Source of the DNA: Heterohyrax brucei
Lineage: Eukaryota; Chordata; Mammalia; Hyracoidea; Procaviidae
Length of the DNA stretch: 64,000 nucleotides
Direction: 5' to 3'
NCBI GenBank assembly: GCA_028571685.1
Contig: CM053152.1
Location: 20,034,001-20,098,000 of the forward strand
The notes beneath the pieces were generated by a model. It saw only the letters and a program-made list of their open reading frames with translations. It was not told the origin of the DNA and ran no database searches. The position numbers and the translations under genes were made by a program. Positions 30,052 through 42,096 of this stretch are shown here, in pieces (positions within the stretch are counted from its first letter, which is position 1; the number at the start of each line of letters is the position of its first letter).

Positions 30052-32623
30052 GTCTTGTGTCCTGTTAGTTTGCTGAACTCTTCTATTTGTTTCAGTAGTT
30101 TATTATGCATTCTTTAGGGTTCTCTGTGTATGCAATCATATTGTCTGCAATAAGGATTTTTCTTCTTCTTTGCCGATGCCCATGTTGATGCACTTTATTT
30201 CTTTGTCTTGTCTGATTGCTCTGGCTAGAACCTCTAGAACAATGTTCAGTAGAAGTGGTGAGAGTGGACATCCTTGGCTACTTCCTATTCTCAGGGGGAA
30301 TTCTTTCAGTGTCTGCACTGAGGATAATGTAGGCCGTTTAGATGCCCCTTATTCCTACTATCCCTGTTTTGCTGTGAGTTTTCTACCTGAATAGGTGTTG
30401 GACTTTGTCAAATGCCTTTTTTGCATCAATTGATAAAATCAAGTGATTTAAGTTATATATGTGGTTGATCACATTGTACCTGCCTTACATCTCTGGTATG
30501 AATCCAGTGTGGTCATGATGACTTATTTTTTTAACATGTTGTTGAATTCTGTTGGCTAGGATTTTGTTGAAGATTTTTGCATCTTGGCTCATGAGTGATA
30601 TTAGTCTGTAATTTTCTTTTTTTGTAGGATCTTTCCCTGGCTTTGGTATCAGGGTTATGCTAGCTTCATAGAATGAATGTGGAAGTATTCCATTTCTTCT
30701 ATGCTGTGAATAGCCTCAGTGGTACTGGAGTTAACTGCTCTCTAACAGTTTGGTAGAAGTCTCTAGTGAAGCCGTCTAGGCCAGGGCGGTTTCTGGTTGG
30801 TAGTTTTTTGGTGACTTTTTTAATCTCTTCTTATATGATAGGTTCATTAAGTTGTTCTACTTCCCATTGTGATAATCTTGGTTGGTGATGTGAATCTAGA
30901 AAGTTGTCCATTTCCTCTAGGTTTTCAAATCTGTTAGAGTACGGTTTTTCATAGTATTCCATTGTGATAGTGTCTATTTTCTTTGAGTCTGTTGTGATAT
31001 CTCCTGTCTCATTTCTTACTCAGGTTATCTATTTCCTCTCCTGTTTTTCTTTTGTAAGTTTAGCCAATGGTTTATCAATTTTGTTGATCTTTTCAAAAAA
31101 AAATTTTTGATTTTGTTATTTCTTTCAATTGCTTTGCTATTCTCTAATTTGTTTAGTTCTGCTCTAATCTTTATTATCTGTTTTCTTCTGGGGCTTGAGG
31201 TATTCTTTTGTTGCTCTTTTTCTGCTTATTCAAGCTGTAGGGTTAATTCTTTGGTTTGGACCTTTCTTCATTCCTGCTGTGTGCATTTATAGAGCTAAAT
31301 TGACCTCTGCGCACTGCTTTTGCTGTATCCTGTAGGTTCTGGTAAGATGTGTTTTTCATTCTCATTGGATTCATCAGTTTCCTTATTGAATCTTTGATTT
31401 CTTTTCTAACCTTTTGAGCAAGGTGCTGTTCAGTTTCTGTGAGTTCAAATTTCTATCTATGTTTTTTCTGCTATTGATTTCAACTTCCATGGTTTTATGA
31501 CCTGAGAACAGGCTTTGCAATAATTCAGTGATTTGGATTTTGTTGAGACTTACTTTATGACCTAATACATGATCTCTTCTAGAAAATGTTCTATGTGTGT
31601 TGGAAAAGAAGGTGTACTTATCTATTGTTGGGTAAAAAGTTCTGTAAATGTCGATGAGATTTAGTTGGTTGATTGTCGCAATAATGTCTTCTGTATCTTT
31701 ACTGAGCTTTTTTCTGGATGCTCTCTCCATTACTGAAAGTAGAGAGTTGAAGTCTCCTACTATTATTGTGAAGTGATCTATCTCATTTCTTAATGTTGTC
31801 AGCATTTGTTCGATGTATTTAGATGTTCTTGTATTAGATGCAAAAATATTTAATATTGTTGTGTCCTCCTTATGTATTGAACCTTTCAGCAACAGTGGCC
31901 ATCCTTGTCCACGATGGTGGATTTTGCATTAAAATCTGTTTTATATGAGATTATTTTCACTTTTGCTCTTCTTTGTATGTTGTTAGCTTGGTACATATTT
32001 TTCCAACCTTTGATTTTCAGTTTGTTCATATCTTTGAGTCTGAGGTGTGTTTCTTGTAAGCAGTATAGAGATGAACCATACTTTTGATCAAAGCTGTTAA
32101 TCTCTGTCTCTTTAATGAAGCATTCCACCCATTTATATTCAGTGTAATTATTGATAGATATGTGTTTAGTGTTGTCATTTTGATGCCTTTATTTTTATGC
32201 TGTTGTTGTTTTCTTTGTTCCTCTTGATATTCTGTTCTGGGTTGTTTTTCTTTATGGACTTACTTTTCATCTTTTTCTGTATTGGTTTTGTGTTTGCTGA
32301 GATTAATACATTATGTTTCTTGTTTTGATGTGTCACATTGTTAGTTTGCATTGTGGCTACCGCTTTGATCCCCCTTAATGTTCTAAGTTTGAACCAGTCT
32401 TTAACTTCTGTGTATCTTCTTAATTCCCTCTCCATCTGAAAGAGTTATACTTACTGTAATATATCGCTCTTTTATAGTGTGATGACATCATAGTTTTCAT
32501 GTTAAGGTACTGGTTCCCTACTTTTAATATTTTAGCTTTGATTAAGGTTAGTGACTTACCTAATTGAGTAGGGCTCTGGATGCTGTGCACTGCTTTGCAT
32601 CCTTAAGTATACATTTGATGTTA

Positions 32624-32890
32624 TTATTTTTCTAAACATAGAGCTTCTTTCAGTATTTCTCGTAGTTTCGGTTTGGGTTTTGCAAAGTCTCTAATGTTCT
32701 CTTTATGTGAGAATGTCTTAATTTCACTGTCATATTTAGGAAATGCTTTTTCAGGATATATAATTCTTGGTTGGAAGTTTTTCTCTTTCAAGGATTTGTA
32801 TGTTTCATCCCACTGTCTTCTTGTTAAAATGGTTTCTGCCAAGAAGTCAGCCAAAAGCCTACTCGGCTTACCTTTAAGAGTCATTGTGAA
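32624..32890 (-). pseudogene. L1 ORF1 C-terminal relic in L1 no. 2
   Basis: Encodes the ORF1p C-terminal domain (RRQWDETYKSLKEKNFQPRI and a Lys-rich end EALCLEK). The upstream RRM and coiled coil are absent: the element is truncated at about 32890, where older sequence starts. Confidence 0.8.
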
Positions 32891-33340
32891 GATTTTGGCT
32901 TTTACTCCAGGTGAAACAGGAAACTTTATCAGATTTTTGAGCAGAAGAGTGTTAGAATATGACTTAACATGTTAAAGAAACATCTTGGATGCTGCAAGAA
33001 AAATAGAATCTTGAGGTCCAAAGGTAGAGACAGGAAGACAGAAATCTATTGTATATTCCAAGGAAGAAGTGGAAATGGCTCAGATCCTATTATTAGTAAG
33101 GAGAAATGTTAAGAAATTGTCCAGAAATGTTTTTTAAGACAAAATTAACCACATTCCCTGATAGACTGAGTGTGGATATAAAAGACAAGGGTTTATGAAT
33201 TGAGTAACTTGAGGTAGGAGTTACAATAAAGTACGATGGGAAAACTTGCAAGTGAATACAGTTGTTGCAGTCAGATAAGGAGTAAAGTTTTGTAAATGGT
33301 AAGTTCGAATTTCCCACTTTCCTGTCAGTTTGTTGTGAAC
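32891..33340 (+). repeat. Ancient mammalian interspersed repeat, first half
   Basis: Diverged sequence (ttttactccaggtgaaacag ... tttgagcagaagagtgttag ... attccctgatagactgagtg) of a type widespread in mammalian genomes. I cannot give the family name with confidence. Its continuation (gtggagatgtcagataagcagttg) seems to lie at 40205-40320, so the RTE cluster between appears inserted in it. Confidence 0.45.
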
Positions 33341-34189
33341 TGGTAGCCTGTGTGTTGCTGTGATGCTGTAAGCTATGCCACTGACATTTCAAGTACCAGA
33401 AGGGTCACCTATAGTGGGCAGATTTTGGGAAACTTCCAGACTAAGTCAGATTAAGAAGAAGGGCCTGGAGATTTACTTCCTGAAAAATTTGCTCTGTGAA
33501 AATCTTAAGGATAGCAGCATAATATTGTTTGATATTGTTCTAGAAGATGAGCCCCCCACATTTGAAGGCAATAAAAAACAACTGGGGAGAGCTGCCTCCA
33601 CAAAGTAGAATCTACCTTAATGACATGGATGGAGTCAGACTTTCAGACCTCCATTTACTGATATGGCAATACTCAAAATGAGAAGAAGTAACTGCAAACA
33701 TCCAATAGGAAATGGGATGCGGTATGTACAAGGTATGAACCAAAGAAAACTAGAAGTTTCAGAAATGAAATGGAACATTTGAATATTGATGTACTTGGCA
33801 TTAGTGAGCTGAAATGGGCTGGTACTGGCCATTTTGAATTAGAAAATCATATAGTCTACAACTGAAAGATTGAAGAGAAGTGATATGTTAATCTTCAAGA
33901 CTAACATTTTAAGATCTACCTTGAAGTACAACATTGTCAGTGGTGAGATAATGTCCATATGCATTAAAAAAACTGGTTACTGTGGTATTCAAATTTGTTT
34001 GCCAACCACTAAGACCGAAGATCAAGAAATGGAAGATTCTTTAGCAACTTCTGCAGTCTGAAATTGATCAAATGTGCAATCAAGATGTATTAATCAAAAT
34101 GACTAGAATGCAAAAATCAATGTGAAATGAGGGTATTAATAGCAATAGTAGCCTCAGAACCTAACTTCAGCAAGAGACGATGTGAATCA

Positions 34190-34481
34190 AGTTGAGCCTA
34201 AAGTTTATCCTTATGAGGTAGAGGTCAGACATATCTGCACTCTCCAAACTCTTTACCAGTTCTGATACTAGCCACCCTTCCCATGGCACTCTCTATTTCT
34301 CTTCTGGGTTTGATGATCCATTGCAATACTCACATAGAACTCACAGGCCCTACTTATATTTAAGTGTGTTTAGGCACTTGGCTTTGGCATTAAGGAATTA
34401 ACAAGATACAATTCAGGTTCAGGATTAGGAAGCATGCCAACAAAGTCCTTCAGCACAAGACAACTGTCTCTTGGCTGTGAA

Positions 34482-34538
<57 letters not shown>

Positions 34539-35260
34539 ACAGACCTCCTCTTGGTCCCTTGAAGACAAGTTTTTCTTGGTCCCTAACAATAGGCCTCTTC
34601 TAGACTGTCTCAGGACAGCATCCTCTCAGCCCCTGAGGACAGGCTTCTCTCAGCTTTGCTATTTGTGGACACTGACTCTGCCACCAAGACCCTGCTGGGC
34701 TTCTCTTTCTGCTGGCTGTGCCATTCACTGTCTTCATTGCTACAGCTCTTAACCATGTTACAGCTCTTTTTGAGAGACTCCTTGCCTCTTCTCTCTCTCT
34801 CTCACTCTGCTTTTTCTTCCTTCTCTCTTCTTTCTTTCTTCTGCTTCTCTTCTTGCATCTTTCTGTCTGCAAAAAACTTCTATGGGGTTGGCTTCTTAAA
34901 TTTGCAAAGTCTGTCAGTTTCAAGGCATGGAACTCATAGCAGCGCTACAAACTGATCTATCCATTCTTAGTAGCCCACAGGCACTTCCTTTGCATACTTG
35001 GTTACACCTCACCTTATTTGCATAATCTATTGACCAATCACTGCAAGACAAAACAATCACAGGGAAGGCAGCAGCCAAGGGCCAGGCAGAAAGTATCAAA
35101 CCATACTTGTTTACATCTTACCCAGGAAATGGCAATCAGCCTGGACAAAAATAGAAAATCTTCAGGAGTAGAAATCTAGGGCAAAGGTAACTCGTAAGAG
35201 CTTAGGGAGGAAATCCCTTAAGCTGTCTCTGGAAAGAACCAAAAAAAAAGACAACATAAA
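34190..35260 (-). mobile_element. LTR-like element in RTE copy 1, with (CT)n tract
   Basis: On the minus strand an octamer-like ATGCAAAT and ccaatc-like sequence near 35020-35045 precede a long purine tract, and the end region (tgagttctatgtgag ... tgatcatcaaaccc) resembles U5 ends of mammalian ERV LTRs. It contains a (CT)n run of about 50 bp at 34484-34534 and a second CT-rich run at 34790-34860. No family assigned. The word ggcacttggctttggc at 34374 resembles the SINE tail. Confidence 0.4.
34484..34534. repeat. (CT)n microsatellite
   Basis: About 25 uninterrupted CT units. Confidence 0.95.
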
Positions 35261-35499
35261 GGAACTCATTTCACCACAGTTGGAAGCAAAGAAGAATCAG
35301 TTGTTGGAAAATATGAGCTTGGGGATAGAAAAGATGTTAGAGACTGAATGACAGAATTTTTCAAGACCAATAACTTATCCACTGGAATGACCTTTTTCCA
35401 ACAACGTAAATGGTGACTATACACATGGAAAATAGGTGGGTCGCTGGTGCTACATTTTGTGGATTTGAATCCTCCTACTGCTGTTTAGTACATACAGAA

Positions 35500-35650
35500 C
35501 CCTGGGTAAATTGTTTTTACTTCTTATGCCTCATTTATAAAATAAGGAGTAATAATAGTACTTACTATTACATACTGTTGTTATAATAATTAACATATTA
35601 ATACATATAGCCATTCAGACAGTATCTGTCACAGAGTAAACATTCTGTTT
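35500..35650 (+). repeat. MIR SINE
   Basis: MIR core: ccctgggtaaattgtttttac, cttatgcctcatttataaaataagg, aataatagtacttac, cagtatctgtcacagagtaaac. Confidence 0.75.
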
Positions 35651-35679
35651 TCAGATACTTAGGAAATCCCTGGTTATTA

Positions 35680-35925
35680 ATTTACCCAATTTTGTTTTTT
35701 AACTGTACTTTTGATGAAATTTTACAGAGAAAATCAGTTTTTCATCCAGCAATTTATACACAAACTGTCCTGTGACATCGGTTGCAGTCCCCACAATGTG
35801 TCACTGCTCTCACTTTCCATACCCTCCTTCTCCATTTCCATCCATCGATTTTCGCTGTCCCTCCCTGCCTTCTGTCGTGTCCCTCCCTGCCCACTCTCGT
35901 GTCCCTTCCTGCCTTCTCAGAGTAA
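35680..35925 (-). repeat. Old L1 3' end-like fragment (minus)
   Basis: The text gatgaaattttacagagaaaatcag, then catccagcaatttatacac, then caatgtgtcactgctctcac looks like an antisense L1 3' terminus of an older afrotherian subfamily. Followed by short repeats of cgtgtccctccctgcc near 35875-35910. Confidence 0.4.
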
Positions 35926-35934
35926 AGATAGAGT

Positions 35935-37995
35935 GAGATGCCCCCAGTTGTCTGTCAGTGGAGGCTTGTTTGTTGCTGTGATGCTGGAAGCTATGCCACT
36001 GATATTTGGGTATCAGCAAGGTCACCCACTGCAGACGGTTTTCAGCTGAGCCTCTAGACTGAGGCAGACCAGGAAGAAGGACCTGGCAGACTACATCTGA
36101 AAAGAATTAGCCAGGGAAAACCTTATGAATAGTGGCTGAATATTGTCAGATATAGTGCCAGAAAATGAGCTCCCCAGGCTGGAAAGCACTCAGAAGATGA
36201 CTGAGAAGAGCTGCCTCCTCAAAGTAGAGTTGACCTTAATGACATGGATGGAGTAAAGCCTTCAGGATCTTCATTTGCTGATATGGCACGACTCATAGTG
36301 AGAAGAAACAGCTGCAAACATCCATTAATAACTGGAACATGGAATGTATGAACCATGAATCTAGGAAACTGAAAATTGTCAAAAATGAACATTGATATCC
36401 TAAGCATTAGTGACCTGAAATGGACCAGTTATCGGCCATTTTGAATCTGACAATCATATGATCTCCTATGCTGGGAACGAAAACTTAAAGAGGAAATGTG
36501 TTGTGTTCATCATCAAAAAGAACATTTCAAGATCTGTCCTGAAGTACAGTGTTTTCAGTAATAAGATAACATCCATAAGCCTACAAGGAAGGCCAGTTAA
36601 TATGACTATTGTTCAAACTTATACACCGGCCACTAAGGCCAAACATGAAGAGACTGAAGATTTTTACCAGCTTCTGCAGTCTGAAATTGATTCCAAAGAA
36701 AGCTGATCCAACCAAATGAAGAAATCACTGAATAGTGTTATTTATAGCACACGCAAGTAAAGTTTTGCTCAAGATCATTCCAAAGTGACTGCTATAGCAT
36801 ATTGGCAAGGAACTGTGAGAAATTCAAGCTGGATTCAGAAGAGGACATAAAACCAGAGATATCATTGCTGATGTCAGAAGGATCTTGGCTGAAAGTAGGG
36901 AGTACCAGAAGGATGTTTGCCTGTGTTTCACTGACTACACAAAGGCATTCAACTGTGTGGATCATAACACACTGTGGTTAACATTGCATAAAATGGGAAC
37001 TCTGGAACATTTCACTGTGCTCTGTATATGGAATCTGTATATGGATCAAGAGACAGTCAGGCAAACAGAACAAGGGAACACTGTATAGTTTAAAGTCAGG
37101 AAAGGTGTGTGTCAGGGTTTCACCCTTTCATCATAACTTTTCAATCTGTATGTTGAGCAAATAATCCAAGGAGCTGGATTCTACAAAGAAGAACAAAGCA
37201 TCAGGATCAGAGGATGACTCTTTAGCAACCTGCGTTACACGGATGACACCACCTTACTTGATGGAAGTGAAGTAGATTTGAAACATTGAAGAAGATCAAG
37301 GACTACACAACCTTCAGTATAGATTGCATCTCAACATAAAGAAAACAAAAATCTTCCCAACTGTACCAGTATGCAACATTGTCATAAATGAAGAATGCAT
37401 TGAGTTTGTCAAGGATTTAATTTTACTTGTGTCTACAATTAATGCCAATGGAAGCAGCAGTCAAGAAATCAAAAGATGCATTGCATTTGGGAAAATCTGC
37501 TGCAAAGGATCTCTGTAAAGTATTGAAAAGTAAAGATATTGCCTTAAATTCTAAGGTGTGCCTGACCCAAACTGTGATGTTTTCAACTGCTTCATGTGCA
37601 TGCTAATGTTGGACAATGAACAAAGAAGACAGAAGAATTGATGCCTTTGGATTGTGGGATTGGAGAAGAATGTTGAATGTACTACAGACTGCCAAAAGAA
37701 CAGACAGATCTGTTCTGGAAGAGGTACAACCAGAGTGCTCCTTGGAAGCAAAGACAGTGAAACTGTGTCTTACATACTTCGGACATGTTGTCAGGAAGGC
37801 TTAGTCCCTGGAGAAGGCCATCATGCTTGACAGAGTGGAAGGTCAGCAAAAAAGAGGAAGATGCTCAATGAGATGGATTGACACAGTGGCCACAGCAATG
37901 GCTTTAAACATAAAACCTGTTGTGGTGGGCAGTGTTTCATTCTGTTGTGCATAGAGTCAGACTCGATGGCACCTAACAACAACAAAAACATGCAT
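35935..37995 (+). mobile_element. RTE/BovB-type LINE copy 2, internally deleted, with 3' end
   Basis: Begins with ttgctgtgatgctggaagctatgcc. The endonuclease region is at 36300-36705 (NMTIVQTYTPATKAK), then, after a deletion near 36720-36830, the RT region: AGFRRGHKTRDIIADVRRIL at 36830-36895, KAFNCVDHNTLWLTL, and RYTDDTTLL near 37235-37260 (a variant of the FADD/YADD active-site motif). It ends at 37995 with agagtcagactcgatggcac followed by a caa repeat. Many stops. The 3' terminus is the part shared with AfroSINE tails. Confidence 0.85.
36300..37800 (+). pseudogene. RTE ORF relic (endonuclease and RT)
   Basis: Broken open segments at 36458-36706 (endonuclease), 36885-37086 (RT start), 37324-37516 and 37616-37802 (C-terminal region after RT). 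Frames change between segments, so there is no functional protein. RTE enzymes prime cDNA at a nick and recognise their 3' end; here that is inferred from the family. Confidence 0.75.
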
Positions 37996-38002
37996 GTTGA
38001 AA

Positions 38003-40197
38003 TCACCGGCTGGAAAGCACAGGAATCAAGCCAAATACATTTGGAAAAAAACAATAGAGAAACTCAATATTATCAGTCAAAACAAGGCCATGGGCCAACT
38101 GACCATCAATGCTCCTATGAAAATTTAAGTTGAAGCTGAAGAAAATTAAGACAAGTTCATGAAAGCCAGAATATAACTTTGAGTATATCCCACCTGAATT
38201 TAGATACCAGCTCAAGAAAAGTTTTGATGCATTGAACACTAATGAACAAAAACTAGACAAGTTGTGGGGTATCATCAAGGCTATCACACATAAGAAAGTG
38301 AAAAGTCATTAAAAATACATGAACAAGAGAGAAGGCCAAAATGCATGTTAGAAGAGACTCTAAAACTTGCTTTTGAATGTAGAGTAGCTCAAATAAACAG
38401 AAGAAATAATGAGGTAAAAATGCTGAACAAAAAGTTTTAAAGGATGGGTTGAGAAGACAAAATGTTATAATGAGATGTGTCAAGACCTAGAGTTAGAAAA
38501 TCAAAAGGGAAGAAAGAACATGCTTGACATTTCTCAAGCTGAAAGAACTGAAATAAATTTCAAGCCTTGAGTTGCAGTACTGAATGACTACAGGCAAAAA
38601 ACTGAAGGACATATGATGCATCCAAAGAATATGGAAAAAATACACGGAGTCACTGTATCAGACAGACATGGTCAATGTTCAGACATTTCAGGAGAAAGCA
38701 TAAGGTCAAGAACTGATAGTTTTGAAGGAAGAAGTTCAAGTTGTACTGAAGTCATTGGTGAAAAATACGACCTCAGTAATTGGCGGAATAACATCTGAGC
38801 TCTTTCAACAAACAGATGCAGTGTTGGAAACCTCCGCTCACCTATGACAAGAAATTTGAAAGACAGCACCTGGCCAACTGACCAGAACAGATCCATGTAT
38901 GTGCCCATTCCAAAGAAAAATGATCCAACAGAATGCATAAATTATATAACAGTATCATTAATATCACATGTAAGTAAAATTTTGCTGAAGATATTAAAAA
39001 ACAGCTGCCACAGTACATCAACAGGGATATAAGCAGGATTCAGAAGAGAACATGAAATGAGGGATATTATCCCTCAAATCAAGTGGATACTGGCTAAAAG
39101 CAGAAAATACCAAAAAGATGCTTACCTGTGTTTTATTGACTGCACAAAAGCATTCAGCAGTGTAGAACATAACAAATTATGGACAATATTGCCTAGAATT
39201 AGAATTCCAGAACACTTCATTGTGCACATGTGGAACCTGAACATAGAGCAAGAAGCAGTCATTTCAACAGAACAAGGGGATATTATGTAGTTTAAAAATC
39301 AGAAAAGGTATTCATTACGGTTATATCCTATCACCATAGTTATTCAGTCTACATGCTGAGAAAGTAATCTGAAAAACCAGACTGTATTAAGAAGAATTCA
39401 CCATCAAGATTGGAGGAAAACTTGGCAACAACCTGTAATACTCAGAAGACGTATCTTTACTTGCTGCAGGTGAAGAGGACTTGAAGCACTTACTGGTGAA
39501 GATCAAAGACTACAGCCCACATTATGAGTTACACCTCAACACAATGAAAACAAAAATCCTTACAACAGACTAATAAGCAATATCCTGGTATACAGAGAAA
39601 AGACTGAAGTGGTCAAGGATTTCATTTTACTTGGATCCACAATCAACCCCCATGGAAAGAAATCAAAAGACATATTGCACTGGGCAAATCTTCTGCAAAA
39701 GACCTATTTAACGTGTTGAAAAGCCAAGATGTAACTTTGAGGACTAAGGTGTACCTCACTCAAGCCACGGTATTTTCAATCTCTTCACACACATAGAAAA
39801 GCTGGGCAATGAATAAGAAAATCCAAAGAGAACTGACACTTTTGAATTGCGGTGCTGGTAAAGAATATGGAATATACTGTGGACTTCCAGAAGAACAAAG
39901 AAATGTTTTGGAAGAAGTACAGCCAGAATCCTCCTCAAGAGTGAGAATGGCAAAGTTTTGTCACATGTACTTTCAAAATGTTATAGGGAGAGAATAGTCC
40001 TGAGACAAGGACATCATGTTTGGTAAAGCAGGTTAGAAGTAAAGAAGACCCTCAATGAGATGGAATGACACAATGATTGCAACAATGGGCTCAAACATAG
40101 CAACGACTGTGAGGATGGTGTGGGACCAGGCAATGTTTCGTTCCGTAGTACATAGGGTAGCTATGAGTCAGACTTGAAGGCCTCTAAAACCAACAAT
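38003..40197 (+). mobile_element. RTE/BovB-type LINE copy 3, 5'-truncated
   Basis: Starts near 38003 inside the coding region. RT pieces are seen at 38844-39290 (VSLISHVSKILLKILK; CFIDCTKAFSSVEHNKLWTIL). The 3' end, tagctatgagtcagacttg, ends at about 40197. It follows copy 2 in the same orientation with almost no spacer. Frames are broken repeatedly. Confidence 0.82.
38840..40000 (+). pseudogene. RTE RT relic of copy 3
   Basis: Segments at 38844-39030, 39057-39288 and 39809-39995 encode RT and C-terminal parts in different frames. The block expected to hold FADD/YADD (about 39430-39460) reads as decayed sequence. Confidence 0.7.
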
Positions 40198-40199
40198 TT

Positions 40200-40320
40200 T
40201 GAATTATCTAATAGTACGTTAGTGGAGATGTCAGATAAGCAGTTGTTACATGAAAGCTGGGCTAAAGAGACAAATTTTAAAGTCTTTGGGAGATAGTTTA
40301 GCATATAGTGGTCACCCCAG
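40200..40320 (+). repeat. Ancient mammalian repeat, second half
   Basis: The segment ttagtggagatgtcagataag, then cagttgttacatgaaagctgg, then gcatatagtgg, looks like the continuation of the repeat at 32891-33340. It lies directly after RTE copy 3. Confidence 0.45.
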
Positions 40321-41435
40321 CAATTTTAACATTATTTAATTTAGCAAGATTTAAAGCTAATCATTATCTTTACAATTTTCCTAACTGATTCAAGGAATTT
40401 AGAGCACTATAACTTCTATTACTCCTCCTACTGTGGTACACTTTTTGTTTTTCCTTGCTTTTGTTTAATCCTATAGTGGTTACTAATATTATGTTGTATA
40501 GTCAGCAACTGCATAGATTGATCCTTTCTGAGCACTCTTCTCTCGTTTCAGATCCACATTTTAGAGCTACTTTCCTGTCCATGAAATACATTCTTCAGAT
40601 TTCCTCAATCAAGTTTGGTGGCTCTTCCTGAGCACCTGTGACAGCTTTTATTAGTCCAAAAATGATTTCATTTGACAGGTATTTTGCTAAGAATACAACT
40701 CTAGATTGATAGCTATTTTCTCTAAGCATATTGAAGATACTATTTCACTATCGTCTGTCTCCTTTTGTTGCCATGAAAAATCAGATTTCAGACTAAATGC
40801 CATTTATAGTTAGCTGTTTTCTAATTTTTTTTTAAAAATCTTCCCTTTGTCCTCATCTCACTATGGCCTAGCTAAATGTGGATTTCTTTTCCTTTTTAAT
40901 CCTGTGTGAAAATTGTTGTATTTAGTTAACCTCTGAATTGAAGACTTTCATCAAGTCTGAAAAATCTAAGCTATTATGTCTTCAAGTACTGCCCTTTGCC
41001 CATTCAAGTAACAGACCTTTTTACGCCTCTGAAACTCACTGTCACATTTTTTATCAGTTGGTCTCCGATGCTGAACTTTCTATAATTTCTTCAGAACCAG
41101 TGTTTGTTTTGCTAATTATCCCTATGCATCTATAAACTAGATATATTTTTCAATTGCTTTAATGCCAGTTATTACATGTGCCATATCTAGAAATTTTATT
41201 CAATTACTTTTAAAACTGCTTGTTTCTTTTACTGCTTTCAACTCCCACTTTTATTTCCTTAAAACAGATTAAGTATTCTTGTTTTATGTTCTGCATCTGA
41301 TAATGCCAACCTTTACAGTCTTTGTAGGTCTGATTTTACTTTGATTTTTTCTGGCAGTTGATTACAATTTCTTTGTGTGTTCCGTGATTCGAGCTTGAGT
41401 CCTTATTTCTTGAATTTTTTTTTATCAATTTGAAA
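40321..41435 (-). mobile_element. Ancient L1/HAL1-type ORF1 relic (minus)
   Basis: Antisense to an old ORF1 region: ttgacaggtattttgctaag (antisense of the RNA-binding end) near 40675, gatgtggatttctttt-like at 40875, cttcaagtactgccctttgc near 40982, and tctgataatgccaacctttac near 41298. Compared with L1 no. 1 it is much older and no ORF survives. Naming as HAL1 or old L1 is from memory of similar human repeats. Confidence 0.5.
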
Positions 41436-41583
41436 ACTCAATCAAAGGTAAGTTCCTCCAGGTATAATTTAGATCAAACATGCCATGAACTCAAATTGAG
41501 TGAACTCAGAGCACAAATCTGCTGAAAGTTGTGTGATAGTGATAAATTTTCAAGGAGGGTTTACACTTCCCTTCCAACCTATC
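41436..41583. other. No feature recognised
   Basis: Short unassigned spacer between the old L1 relic and the first tandem MaLR LTR. Confidence 0.4.
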
Positions 41584-42094
41584 TTAGTCACCTAGTGCTG
41601 CAGTTACAGAAATATCACAAGTGGATGCCTTTACAAACAGACATTTATCCTCTCACAGTTGAGTAGGCTACAAGTCCAAACACAGGGCATCAACTCCAGG
41701 GAAAAGCTTTCTCTGTCTGTAGACTCTGGAGAAAGGTCCTTGTGATGCATCCGTCTTCCCTTGGTCTGGAAGCACCTCAGTGCAGGAATCTTAAGTCCAA
41801 AGAAGTTCCTGTGCTCCTGGCATTGCTTTCTTGATGGTATGAGGTCCCCAACTCTTTGGCTGCTTCCCTTTCCTTTTATCTGCTGTAGGATAAAAGGGAG
41901 TACAAGCTATACCACAGGAAAATTCCATTTACATTGGACAAGGAGGTGACCTTAGTACAGGTGTTAGAATCCCATCCTAATCCTCTTTAACCACAGGCAG
42001 AGATTAGGATTTACAAAACAGAATAATTACAAAGGAGTACAATACTGAGAATCATGACCCAGTCAAATTGCTACACACATCTTCGGGAGGACTG
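41584..42094 (-). mobile_element. MaLR (MLT1-like) LTR, minus, first of a tandem pair
   Basis: Starts tcttagtcacctagtgctgcag (antisense of the LTR 3' end). Shares cttgatggtatgaggtcccc and aggataaaagggagtacaag with the copies at 16985 and 42097. The last bases (the LTR start) are cut at the junction with the next LTR. Confidence 0.78.
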
Positions 42095-42096
42095 TG

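Larger units (their letters stand above)
27560..32178 (-). pseudogene. L1 ORF2 relic in L1 no. 2
   Basis: Starts MTTLNTYLSIITLN at 32178. Endonuclease pieces are at 32128-31886 (CLQETHLRLKDM) and 31892-31383 (GDFNSLLSVMERASRKKL, 169 open codons, the longest here). RT pieces include [20 protein letters not shown] near 30270; the FADD block is damaged near 30150. The Cys/His block CWRGCRGMGTLLHCSWGRK lies near 28400-28450. Four later insertions lie within it. Inactive. Confidence 0.83.
26527..32890 (-). mobile_element. L1 no. 2 (minus), 5'-truncated in ORF1
   Basis: On the minus strand: C-terminal ORF1 (32890-32624), a 445-bp spacer, ORF2 (ATG 32178 to about 27560), and 3' UTR with tail near 26529-26536. 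Interrupted by an MLT1-like LTR (27850-28347), an AfroSINE (28681-28805), a plus-strand L1 end (29477-29697) and a 31-bp SINE tail (30021-30051). Its 3' UTR is more diverged than that of L1 no. 1, so it is older. Both ORFs are broken. Confidence 0.85.
33341..35425 (+). mobile_element. RTE/BovB-type LINE copy 1 (5' half), interrupted by an LTR
   Basis: RTE sequence from ctatgccactgacatttc (about 33373) through the endonuclease region to about 34185, then an LTR-like block (34190-35260), then RTE again (gttggaagcaaagaagaatc, then caacaacgtaaatggtgactatac) to about 35425. Endonuclease pieces are seen at 33870-34060 in broken frames. The RT half is missing. The same 5' region appears again at 35935-36710 in copy 2. 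Confidence 0.75.

Noticed and set aside
34484-34534. Possible CRISPR-like or satellite array
   Set aside because: Simple CT microsatellite; no spacer structure anywhere in the window.
34600-34955. ORFs on both strands around a CT-rich region
   Set aside because: Arg/Glu/Lys-rich and Ser/Leu-rich translations of a pyrimidine tract in an LTR-like element.
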